NCBI GenBank assembly: GCA_030694935.1
Contig: JAUYUA010000045.1
Location: forward strand, 62,001 to 126,000
DNA from: Lutibacter sp.
GTDB lineage: Bacteria > Bacteroidota > Bacteroidia > Flavobacteriales > Flavobacteriaceae
Length of the DNA: 64,000 nt
Direction of reading: 5' to 3'
Made by a program: the position numbers and the translations under genes. This document shows positions 21,121 to 29,737 of the stretch, in pieces (position 1 is the first letter of the stretch; each line of letters begins with the position of its first letter). The notes below the pieces were generated by a model. The model was not told where the DNA came from, ran no database searches, and was given only the letters and a program-made list of their open reading frames with translations.

Positions 21121-21259
21121 GGCTGTCCAAAAAGAACTTATTTTTTAACCGCAAGGGAATTAGGTTTTTCGCAAGGAAAGCACTGATTTTAAAATCTTAA
21201 CATTTTGCGAACATTGCGCCTTCTTTACGTTTGCGGTTAAACCAACTTTTTAGGCAGCC
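21121..21259. repeat. MITE-like inverted-repeat element
   Basis: Terminal arms GGCTGTCCAAAAAG / CTTTTTAGGCAGCC (12/14) plus subterminal perfect 11-bp arms TTTAACCGCAA / TTGCGGTTAAA. Confidence 0.65.
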
Positions 21260-21290
21260 CCATTATTTTTTATATTAAATTGCAATTATT

Positions 21291-22136
21291 ATGGGTGAAA
21301 CAATAAAAATACACGAAACGGCATTTTTGACGGCAACATTCCGGTCAATTGATGAAAATCTAAGTGGGGATCCTTTTGCGAAATTATGGCAAAATGAAAA
21401 AACTGATTTATGGCTTAAAGAATACATCAATAACGTCTCAACAGAAGAGCCTTATTGCCATTGCTTAAGAAACCGTTATTTTTTGGACCAGATAAAAAAA
21501 TCCATAAAACAAAATAACATTGAAATTCTTATCAACTTTGGAAGCGGATTTAGCATGTATCCATTTCTTTTGGATGAAAATTTAATTCATATTGAAATTG
21601 ACAAACCGGAAATAGTTGAACACAAAAAACAAAAAATTGAGGATTGGCAAAATAAAAGCCTAATTCCTAAAAGAGATATTCATTTTTTGGGCGTTGATTT
21701 TAATGAAGAATACGAATCGGAGCTGGTTCCAAAAATAATGTCCGTTAAAAAAGACAAACGCTCATTTATTCTCATAGAAGGCGTTTTGTTTTTTTTGGGA
21801 AAAAAGGAAACGATAAGTTTGTTCAGCTTGTTTGATTCACTTCAAAATAAAGGCGATTTAATAGGCAGCGTTTCGTTTCAAAACAATGTGTCAGAAACAA
21901 TTTCTTTTAAAAAAATGCTCGCGTTTTTGGCCAAAAAATTAACAAAAGACCAAGAGTTGGATTATCAGTTAATAGATGATGAATTCTATCAAAACATAGA
22001 AAACTACAAATTGACAGATAAACAAGATTTTTTTAGCCTTTCAAAAAAATACAGGCATGCAACTTCATTAAGTAAAGGAGAAATTTTAAATGAAACCATG
22101 TATTTATTGGAAAAAATCGGTTCCAAAAAAATATAA
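21291..22136 (+). CDS. Class I SAM-dependent methyltransferase, LCMT/PPM-like O-methyltransferase family
   Basis: INFGSGFSMYPFLL, HIEIDKPEIVEHKK, FILIEGVLFFL. Confidence 0.8.
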   Translation: MGETIKIHETAFLTATFRSIDENLSGDPFAKLWQNEKTDLWLKEYINNVSTEEPYCHCLRNRYFLDQIKKSIKQNNIEILINFGSGFSMYPFLLDENLIHIEIDKPEIVEHKKQKIEDWQNKSLIPKRDIHFLGVDFNEEYESELVPKIMSVKKDKRSFILIEGVLFFLGKKETISLFSLFDSLQNKGDLIGSVSFQNNVSETISFKKMLAFLAKKLTKDQELDYQLIDDEFYQNIENYKLTDKQDFFSLSKKYRHATSLSKGEILNETMYLLEKIGSKKI

Positions 22137-22195
22137 AAACGCCAAATGTTAGTCGCTCTTGATTGAAATAATTATTTAAAAAAACTTTATCGCAC

Positions 22196-22222
22196 AAAAA
22201 AACCTCCCTTTTGCAAGAGAGG
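22196..22222 (-). terminator. Intrinsic terminator downstream of subunit-like gene A
   Basis: On minus strand CCTCTCTT-GCAA-AAGGGAGG followed by T7. Confidence 0.7.
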
Positions 22223-22248
22223 CTTTCTAATATTTTGTTATTTTTCGA

Positions 22249-22824
22249 TTAAATATCTGAAAGCGTGTAGGTGATAGTTAATGGAGCAGCTATGTCAACA
22301 AATCTTAAATCAGCATAGTCTGTTGCAGTACCAGCATAATCAAGTTGGTAAGTTAAATTACGTCCTTTGTTCACTCCGTCTCCTGTCCAAGTGCTTCCAA
22401 TTCCTGTAACAATATCTGATGCAGTATTTGTTAAAGTAATAGCAGCTACAGCAGTACCTTTTGTGCCCGCGCCATCTGCAGAAGCTGCAGAAGCAAGTAC
22501 TGTTAATTTTAATCCGTCTGGAACAGCACCGTTAGTGATTGCAACAGTCACTTTTCTTACCAATGCACCTTTAACAATAGAAGAATAGTTCATCCAAATG
22601 GTGGCGTTGGTTGCTGCAGCTCCAAAAGTCATTGGCGAACCAGCTTCCGTTGGTGCTGTACCAGCTAAAGTAATAGTTGTTGATGCAGCTTCAAGATCCA
22701 ATAAGGCAACTTCTGGAATGCTGATGGTTACTAAATGAGTGGCAACTTTTGAGTCTGCTTGTGCAAAAGCAGCGTTGGCAGATAAAACGATTACAGCGGC
22801 GAAAAATAATTTTGTTAGTTTCAT
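22249..22824 (-). CDS. Secreted subunit-like protein A (paralog family, 191 aa)
   Basis: Signal peptide; shared ISIPEVALLDLE, WMNYSS, IGSTWTGDGVNKGRNLTYQL, C-term LTITYTLSDI with the 23395 and 25593 ORFs. Confidence 0.85.
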   Translation of the reverse strand: MKLTKLFFAAVIVLSANAAFAQADSKVATHLVTISIPEVALLDLEAASTTITLAGTAPTEAGSPMTFGAAATNATIWMNYSSIVKGALVRKVTVAITNGAVPDGLKLTVLASAASADGAGTKGTAVAAITLTNTASDIVTGIGSTWTGDGVNKGRNLTYQLDYAGTATDYADLRFVDIAAPLTITYTLSDI

Positions 22825-22891
22825 GAGGTTTGTTTTTTAAATTGTTTGTTTTGTTATTTATTTTTTGTTTTGTTATTTCTTATTGATGGTA

Positions 22892-22899
22892 CAAATATA
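22892..22899 (-). promoter_or_regulatory. Putative -7 box (TATATTTG on minus strand) of subunit-like gene A
   Basis: CAAATATA on plus strand; no convincing -33 TTTG at N19. Confidence 0.45.
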
Positions 22900-23177
22900 G
22901 GTTGACATTAAAACTCTTACTGCGAAAAATAGGCAGGTAAACGTTAAGTGTCGGTGAACGGTAGGATTCTTAAGATGAATACATTTAACGGCAGATGGAA
23001 AGGATGAAATGAGAGAAGATCGTGTAGGATATTAAAAGTTAGATATTAAATATTAGAAGTTTTATTCGCGGTTAAGCATAGCCATCGACTCAGGGTAATA
23101 CGGTGGTTGAAAGATTTGAATTGTTTGTTGGGTAATTGTAGAAAAACAAGAAGATTAAAGGCCAAAGTGATTTTTAT

Positions 23178-23267
23178 GTGAAACAATTCAACGTATCAAC
23201 AAATCAAAGTATCAACGCATCAACGTCTCAACATATCAACATATCAACGTATAAACGTATCAACAAT
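23178..23267. repeat. Imperfect tandem '(g/c)tatcaacg' intergenic repeat
   Basis: Run of approximately 9-10 bp units: tatcaac/atcaacg/catcaacgtctcaacatatcaacatatcaacgtataaacgtatcaac. Confidence 0.7.
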
Positions 23268-23394
23268 TTGTCACCCTGAGCGTGGCTGCTGAGCGGAGCC
23301 GAAGCAAAGTCGAAGGGAACAAAAAAGAAAAACACCATCCTAAAAATTGTATTTAGGAATAGTGTCTTTTTCTATTTGGGAATGTAAAAATATT

Positions 23395-23964
23395 TTAATT
23401 GTCGGATAGTGTGTAGTTGATCACCAAGGTATTGCTATGGTTGGAATCCAAATTGGCATAAGCGTTTGGTTCATCGCTTAGTTTTAAACTATATTGCACA
23501 TTGTTGCCTTTATTGGCACCTGCACCGGTATAAGCGCTTCCGATATTGGTGATAATGGTAAGCGGATTTGAAGTAAGCTCTTGCGTGGTGCTGATTGGTT
23601 CTCCCATTTCTCCGGCACCGGCGCCCATATCTTTCGCTACTTTAACGTAAAGTTTTACGCCGGCAGGAATGCTGCCTTCAGAAATACGAATGCTGATATC
23701 GCGCCCTGGTTGTGATTGAGAACCTATAATGGAAGAATAATTGATCCAAACGCTGTTGTTGGTGTCTTCCATATTGATGGCTTGACCGGCTTCAATAACA
23801 GAAGTGTTTCCCAAGCTGATGTTATCGTTTGAATATACATTGATTAAGGCAACTTCAGGTATTGATAAATTTATTTTGTGGCTGCCTTGATTGACTTGAG
23901 CGCATAAATTGCCAAACACTAATAAAAATAAGAACAGGGCTATATTTTTGTAGGTTGTGGTCAT
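23395..23964 (-). CDS. Secreted subunit-like protein B (189 aa paralog)
   Basis: Signal peptide; LSIPEVALINVY, EAG, WINYSS, IGSAYTGAGANKGNNVQYSL, C-term LVINYTLSDN. Confidence 0.85.
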   Translation of the reverse strand: MTTTYKNIALFLFLLVFGNLCAQVNQGSHKINLSIPEVALINVYSNDNISLGNTSVIEAGQAINMEDTNNSVWINYSSIIGSQSQPGRDISIRISEGSIPAGVKLYVKVAKDMGAGAGEMGEPISTTQELTSNPLTIITNIGSAYTGAGANKGNNVQYSLKLSDEPNAYANLDSNHSNTLVINYTLSDN

Positions 23965-24096
23965 TTTTTTTGCTTAATAGGTAATGCGTTTATAGGTTTT
24001 TATTTTTGTGTAACTAAAAAGTTAATTGCACTATTTAGATTTATTCTAAAGGTACAAACAAAAAACCATTAAGCAATGAAAAAAACGAACTATTTT

Positions 24097-24147
24097 ACCA
24101 TTTGTTGTAAAATATATACCATTTGTTGTTTTTTACGTACCATTTAT
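24097..24147. promoter_or_regulatory. Three direct repeats (ACCATTTGT, ACCATTTGT, ACCATTTAT) with exact 21-bp period: candidate LytTR binding sites
   Basis: Copies at 24097, 24118 and 24139; each fits 8/9 positions of the LytTR consensus [TA][AC][CA]GTTN[AG][TG]; 133 bp upstream of gene B start. Confidence 0.6.
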
Positions 24148-24428
24148 ATTTTATCACAACGTTTTTTCAGTGGATGAAAATAATTAAAAGCTCGTAAAAT
24201 GGCTTTTATTTACTTAAAGTTAAGAATTTTATTTTGAAAAATTTGCGACAGGTTAAAAAAATAGCACGTCTTCAAAACTTTTTATTTTGATAAAGAAATG
24301 GGAAGAAAGAATTTTAAAAAGTTATAATTATGGTCTTCCAGAAACTTTGGAACAAAGCGAAAGAAGCATTTTCTAAAAAAAAACGCGATTTAAATGATAA
24401 AATTCAATGTTTGGATAAATTTGCTGTC

Positions 24429-25067
24429 TTATTGCAGATGCGCCAAAGCAATTTCTAAGTCAACCAACAGAAGTTTCATATTTTTGATTTGTTTTTCGGC
24501 ATCATTTAAAATATGGACGTCTATTTCTTTGGATAAAAGCGCCGACTGGGGCAAATCAAGCATTGCAAATTTGCTGCTCAATTGGTGCGCCCTGCTTTTT
24601 AACTCCGATAAATTGTTGGTTTCAATCAGCGCTGGGATTTCCTCCAAATTGCGTTTGAATTCCTCAACCATTAATGCTTTTATTTGTTCAAAAAATTCTT
24701 CATCATCCATCGCGTAGTCTTCAATGGAAGCATAAGAAATGGGCGTGCTTTGCACCAAAAAATCAAACAATGCTGCATAACTTAAAGGCGATTTTGTGTT
24801 TGCATAAGAAGATTCCGATAAATCCAACCCGGTATCGTTTAAAATTAACATAGGCAACTGAATTAAGTGCGTAAAAGCCAAAATAGACTCATTTTTAACT
24901 ATAGATTGAGCCACCAAATGCGAATAAGATTCAGAACTTAAAGCAGTTTCCAGCGCATTAAAATCGTTTATGATATCAAATTGAATGCCTGTGTTTTCAC
25001 TTAGGCACAATTTTAAGGCTTCTTGTTTTATAGCATTTTCTTCAATAAATAATATTTTTACGGGCAT
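24429..25067 (-). CDS. Pseudo-receiver + Hpt domain protein
   Basis: N-term KILFIEENAIKQEAL resembles REC but lacks the phospho-Asp at the expected strand (YSHLVAQSIV); C-term Hpt-like RAHQLSSKFAMLDLPQ. Confidence 0.6.
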   Translation of the reverse strand: MPVKILFIEENAIKQEALKLCLSENTGIQFDIINDFNALETALSSESYSHLVAQSIVKNESILAFTHLIQLPMLILNDTGLDLSESSYANTKSPLSYAALFDFLVQSTPISYASIEDYAMDDEEFFEQIKALMVEEFKRNLEEIPALIETNNLSELKSRAHQLSSKFAMLDLPQSALLSKEIDVHILNDAEKQIKNMKLLLVDLEIALAHLQ

Positions 25068-25125
25068 TATTTTAGATTTTAATTATTTTATTTTAAAGTG
25101 TGGAAACTTTTGCCAAATAATATTA

Positions 25126-25593
25126 TTAGTGCATCACTGTGTACATAATTTCGGTTGAATAACTTTGTACCGGCAACACAACACTAATACCGGTAATTTC
25201 ATATTGTAATGGAATAAATGTATGATAACCTACACAAGTAAAAAAGTTAGCGTTAAGATTTGTAATTGTCTGATAAATTAAGCCTCCAGTTATTGCGGTA
25301 TTCCCATTTGTGCCGTTTGCTGTGCGTTTAACTTTGAGATTCAAATTATTGTGCCAAGCAATGTCGCTTCTCTTAACATAAACAATTATCTGTTTGTTGT
25401 TATTCACAGGGTTTATTGTTAATAAAGTTTGATTGGCGTTACTTTCATAAGTGGTTGGATAATCATTCCCAGCTTCACTTATATCGGATGCGGCAATAGT
25501 TTTCATCCAATTGCCAGTAACAGTAATAGTAATATTTTGACTAAAAAGCGTATTTGAAATAGCCAAAAAAGCGATAAATATTAAGTTTCTCAT
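25126..25593 (-). CDS. Short secreted protein D, possible divergent subunit
   Basis: Signal peptide; ISEAG; C-terminal strand STEIMYTVMH resembles ITYTLSD of the paralogs; 1-bp overlap with the upstream subunit gene. Confidence 0.65.
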   Translation of the reverse strand: MRNLIFIAFLAISNTLFSQNITITVTGNWMKTIAASDISEAGNDYPTTYESNANQTLLTINPVNNNKQIIVYVKRSDIAWHNNLNLKVKRTANGTNGNTAITGGLIYQTITNLNANFFTCVGYHTFIPLQYEITGISVVLPVQSYSTEIMYTVMH

Positions 25594-26129
25594 TATAAAT
25601 CGGTTAAGGTTAAACTAATGGACAATGCTGCAGATTGGTTAAAATCCAATAATTTGTAATCGAAAATTTCCAAATAATAGGTAAGCTCATAGCCGTTACC
25701 AATGCCATCACCAGTATATGCGCCTCTAATGTTCGAGATAATTGTTTGTGACGCGCTGCTTAAAGTCAAAACTTGGACAGGCGTTCCACGCAATCCTTGA
25801 CCAATACCCATAACATTTGAAGTGCTCATTTTTAAATAAATGCCGGAAGGCACTTGACCACCATCAATTTTAACAGAAATGCTTCTTGCAGCCGCCGTGC
25901 TTAAAACAGCAGATGAAAAATTAAGCCATTTTTTATTGTTTGCAGTCACCATTGCCGCCTTTTCGCCGGCTTCATTGGTCGCTAAACTTAGTGTTAACGT
26001 TGAATTATCCGGTTCCAAATCCAACATGGCCACTTGAGACAGGTTAAATGTAGCGTTTGCAGAGCCTTGACTTTGGCCGAAACTCGAAATTGCGCACAAA
26101 CCGCAAATAATGTAAATTAGTTTTTTCAT
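25593..26129 (-). CDS. Secreted subunit-like protein C (178 aa paralog)
   Basis: FNLSQVAMLDLE, NEAGE, WLNFSS, IRGAYTGDGIGNGYELTYYL, C-term LSISLTLTDL; ATGA-type overlap with the usher-like gene. Confidence 0.85.
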   Translation of the reverse strand: MKKLIYIICGLCAISSFGQSQGSANATFNLSQVAMLDLEPDNSTLTLSLATNEAGEKAAMVTANNKKWLNFSSAVLSTAAARSISVKIDGGQVPSGIYLKMSTSNVMGIGQGLRGTPVQVLTLSSASQTIISNIRGAYTGDGIGNGYELTYYLEIFDYKLLDFNQSAALSISLTLTDL

Positions 26130-28852
26130 AATTTAAATATTTTATCGCTTTTTTTAACCTCCCTGTTTTTATTGGTCGCTTTAAAAACAGCCTTCTCTTC
26201 TTTATCGGATTCGATGGAAATGGTTTTTTGCGTTTCGCTAAAAGTGAAATCGTTCAATAATTTTTTTACAACCAGCTCCACGGTCCAATCTCCCGGCGTA
26301 AGCTCTTTGAACCAAAACTTGCCGTCTTTGTCGGTTTTGGTATAAGAGGTTTTGTCTTCCTTGGTTATTTTCACCACCAAAATAGGCAATTTTTTGATGA
26401 ATTGCGAAGATTGCATCAACGTTGTTTCTTCAAAAATAACTTGCCCAAATAAAGAGCCTGTATTTCCCATTTCAAGTACCACTTCGGTTTCTTTATTGGG
26501 GACAATATCGATGTCGATTGGCTGTTGCATCACAATAATTTTATTTTTTGGCAAACTCGATTGTTTCACGTACAAACGATAGGTTTTGGGCTGTAAATTG
26601 TAAAAGTGAAAAACGCCTTTTTCATTGGTGATGGCAATTTGCTCATCCAACAACACAAGAATGCCTTCTAAATTAACTTTTTCATCGGAAGTAATTTTAC
26701 CAATTAAAGAGCCAACAGTTTTATTTTTTGAAACCGGCACGTTCATCACCAAACTATATGATGCCGAAATTAAAAGTTCTTTTTGGATGGGAAATACCGG
26801 CAAACTCATTTGTGAAACAGAAACGCTTAACAAATGTTTCCTTTGATAGTTGTAATTTAACTGCGCCTGCAAATAATTTTGGGACTCATCCAACTCATCA
26901 AAATCGTAATTCTTTTTGTAAAATACATTCAAGTTTAAATCCGATTTTAAATTGTATTGTAAATTGCCGCCATAATAAAACGTTTTTTGCACTACATTAT
27001 CAACAGATTGTTTGTTGCTTTGCTGGTAATCGCCATTTAAGCCCAGAATTAAATTTTTAAAAATATATCCGGTGACACTCAAAGAACTGAAAAAAGTGTT
27101 TTGCGGCTCCGTGCTGTTCGCTAAAAAATTGATGGTTTTTCCCACCCGGTTTTGCCACATTAAATCGTATTTAAAAGGCATTCGGCTATAAAATGACAGC
27201 GTCGCCAGCTTTTCCTCAAAATTGTAGGTCTGTAAACTCAACTGGTCTTCTTTATTCCGGTAATAACCTCCTACCCTAACTTTATTATTTCTGTTGATGT
27301 TGTAATTAAAATACGCCTGATATTTGGTGGTGATAGGCGAAGAAGTGTAATTAATGGTGTCTTTAACCGGATTAATAGCGCGATATTCTGCACCAATTTG
27401 CATATCAATTTTATCGTTAAATCGGTAATTTGCAAGCGACAACCATTGCTTGCTGTTTCTTAAATAACCTTTATAGTCTTTATCGGAATATTGGGCAGAA
27501 TTGATAAAATCCCATTTTTTCAAATTTAAATAGGCTTCCAAAGAATAAGCAAGTCCGTTTGTTTTATAATTGGTTTCGTAAGCCACTTCTCCATTGAGTT
27601 TAAATCGGTCAATGGTGTAAAAAGAAGCGATGTTAAAAATTTTGGAATTGAATTCTTCGTAATTTTCAAAAAGGGTTCTGTTGATAAATCCAGCTTCAAT
27701 GTATGCTTTATCTGATAATTCCTGAGAAATTTTACCGCCGTACGAGTCGGATATTTGTTTGGTGAACCTTGGTTTTACATAAAACAACGTTGTGGTGGTT
27801 TTTCCAAAATCATAGCTTAAAATTCCGCCCGTTCCGTAGCGCGATGTTTCCGTAATATTGGATAGCGAAAAATTTACGTGACCTGCAACAGTCTCCAATT
27901 TTTTGTTTTTGTAAAAAACACTGTATCGTTCATAATCACCAAATCGTACAATATCGCTTTGGCTCGGACCTGAATATTCAAAATTTAAATAATGTTCATT
28001 GGCTCTGTCCAAATAACCCTGACCGCTCACCTTAAATTTAAATACATTTAAGGTATCCAATCCTTTTAACGAATTAAAAATGGTGGATATGGTAACCGGA
28101 AACCGATGGTACAAATCGGGTTTTTTGGTGTTGTTTGGATAAAGCGTTACGGCTACACGATTTGAAAACAGCAAATCATTTGAAACCATATAGGCTTTTA
28201 GGTTATTTAAAACCATTGTTTTGGTGCGTACATTTTCCGGCACTTTTTGATAAACAGCAACAACCATTGATGAATCGGGTTTCAATAAAGCATTTAAAGG
28301 CACTATTTTAATCATATTGCTCGATTCAAAAGTTATTTTCTCTTCACTGTTCCCGTTATTTGTCACTAAATACTCAACGTAATATTCCTTTTCAAGGCGC
28401 AAATATTCCGGGGCGTTTAAAACCTCCACCGTTAAATTGTATAATTTAGAAACCTTTAACGTTATTTCCTGAGAAGCAATAGGCAAATTGTTAGTTTGAT
28501 TGGTAATTTTCAGCAATGCTTTATAGTCGCCGGCAGCGCAATGGTTGTTAACTCCAAAAGTAAACAGCACAATTTTTTTATCATTTGCGGCAACATCCAC
28601 CTTTTTAATGTTAGTTGTTAAATAAAACGCATCGGAAACCACAAATTCACTGCCTAAATTGAGCTGGTTTCCCGTTGTATTTGAAATTTCAAAAGCAATG
28701 GTATAATTTTTTCCGGGATCTAAATTTTCAGGAATATTTTTTGCAATAATTTCAACGGCACTGGTTTGCGCTTCCACTTTTGATATTGACAGAAACATCA
28801 ATAAAAAAAGAAAAAGATTGGTAAATGTTGCTATTTCGGATAATTTTCTCAA
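26126..28852 (-). CDS. Usher-like outer-membrane protein: N-terminal Ig-like domains, beta-barrel region, two C-terminal carboxypeptidase-regulatory-like domains (908 aa)
   Basis: Signal peptide; NIPENLDPGKNYTIAFEISNTTGNQ Ig/NEW3-like; many alternating aromatic strands in 300-680; VGSLIGKITSDEKVNLEGILVLLDEQIAITNEKGVFHFYNLQPKTYRLYV. Confidence 0.65.
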   Translation of the reverse strand: MRKLSEIATFTNLFLFLLMFLSISKVEAQTSAVEIIAKNIPENLDPGKNYTIAFEISNTTGNQLNLGSEFVVSDAFYLTTNIKKVDVAANDKKIVLFTFGVNNHCAAGDYKALLKITNQTNNLPIASQEITLKVSKLYNLTVEVLNAPEYLRLEKEYYVEYLVTNNGNSEEKITFESSNMIKIVPLNALLKPDSSMVVAVYQKVPENVRTKTMVLNNLKAYMVSNDLLFSNRVAVTLYPNNTKKPDLYHRFPVTISTIFNSLKGLDTLNVFKFKVSGQGYLDRANEHYLNFEYSGPSQSDIVRFGDYERYSVFYKNKKLETVAGHVNFSLSNITETSRYGTGGILSYDFGKTTTTLFYVKPRFTKQISDSYGGKISQELSDKAYIEAGFINRTLFENYEEFNSKIFNIASFYTIDRFKLNGEVAYETNYKTNGLAYSLEAYLNLKKWDFINSAQYSDKDYKGYLRNSKQWLSLANYRFNDKIDMQIGAEYRAINPVKDTINYTSSPITTKYQAYFNYNINRNNKVRVGGYYRNKEDQLSLQTYNFEEKLATLSFYSRMPFKYDLMWQNRVGKTINFLANSTEPQNTFFSSLSVTGYIFKNLILGLNGDYQQSNKQSVDNVVQKTFYYGGNLQYNLKSDLNLNVFYKKNYDFDELDESQNYLQAQLNYNYQRKHLLSVSVSQMSLPVFPIQKELLISASYSLVMNVPVSKNKTVGSLIGKITSDEKVNLEGILVLLDEQIAITNEKGVFHFYNLQPKTYRLYVKQSSLPKNKIIVMQQPIDIDIVPNKETEVVLEMGNTGSLFGQVIFEETTLMQSSQFIKKLPILVVKITKEDKTSYTKTDKDGKFWFKELTPGDWTVELVVKKLLNDFTFSETQKTISIESDKEEKAVFKATNKNREVKKSDKIFKL

Positions 28853-28903
28853 ATTAAAACTGAAAATAAAACAGTATTTTTTTAGGGTTATTTTATTTTC
28901 ACT

Positions 28904-29686
28904 TTATTTATTTTCAAATTCTAAATCGATAGAATAAATATTTTTTCCATAATCGGCAACCAAAACCGAAGTGTAAGCTCCTTTTGGCAAGCCTGAAATA
29001 TCCAATGAAAATGCTTTACAAGAATTTGGATACACTTTTTTAAATTTCACTTCCACCTTTTTTTCCAAAAAGCCATTGGCATTAAACACTTCAAGAATTA
29101 AAGTTGGCTCAACATAAAAGGTGCCTAAATTTTTTAAATCAACATTTATAAATTTATTTCCGTCCGGTTCTTCAATTTTGATGTCGTAAAATTCAAGTTC
29201 AGAAGGCGTTCTTTCATTAATATCGGCAATAATTTGAATTCCGTATCTTACTTTCGATTCCAATTTTACGCCAAACTCCAACTCATCTTCTTTAATGGGT
29301 TTTTCAATTTCAACCATTAAAACGCCCCAAAAGGAGCCATCTACCTCAACATCATTGGGAACATTAATGGTGTAAATAAGTTCATATTCTTCATTTGCCT
29401 TAAAAACGTGCTCATTTACATTGGTTGTCAACCAATTTTTGATGGAATTTTTATGCGATAAATCGGCCGTTAAAACCGTTTCTTTGCCACATTCCTGAAA
29501 CAAATCATTGAAATAAATAATAACGCGTTGTTCGGTTGCATCGGTGTTTTTCATCTTAATAATTCCGGTGACCAATTGTCCGGATGCCGATTGGTGCACG
29601 TGGGTTAAGCCATTAAGTATCACCACACCTGCATTGGAGAACTGAAAACTTAAAACTAATAAAAGAAACAGTAGGGATTTTTTCAT
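28904..29686 (-). CDS. Periplasmic Ig-like, chaperone-like protein (260 aa)
   Basis: Signal peptide; GLTHVHQSASGQLVTGIIKMKNTDATEQRVIIYFNDL; YELIYTINVPNDVEVDGSFWGVLMVE, resembling fimbrial-chaperone/DUF916-type Ig domains; first gene of the usher-like operon. Confidence 0.6.
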   Translation of the reverse strand: MKKSLLFLLLVLSFQFSNAGVVILNGLTHVHQSASGQLVTGIIKMKNTDATEQRVIIYFNDLFQECGKETVLTADLSHKNSIKNWLTTNVNEHVFKANEEYELIYTINVPNDVEVDGSFWGVLMVEIEKPIKEDELEFGVKLESKVRYGIQIIADINERTPSELEFYDIKIEEPDGNKFINVDLKNLGTFYVEPTLILEVFNANGFLEKKVEVKFKKVYPNSCKAFSLDISGLPKGAYTSVLVADYGKNIYSIDLEFENK

Positions 29687-29737
29687 TTTTTCAAAATTTA
29701 TGTTATGAATAAAATAGGGTTTAAAGTCGATTTAAAT

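Noticed and set aside
23178-23267. Possible CRISPR array (tatcaacg repeats)
   Set aside because: Units are about 9-10 bp, imperfect, without spacers or cas genes; a simple intergenic tandem repeat.
22249-26129. Subunit-like proteins as T9SS cargo
   Set aside because: C-termini are a single TYTLSD-type strand, not the ~70-90 aa type A/B sorting domain.
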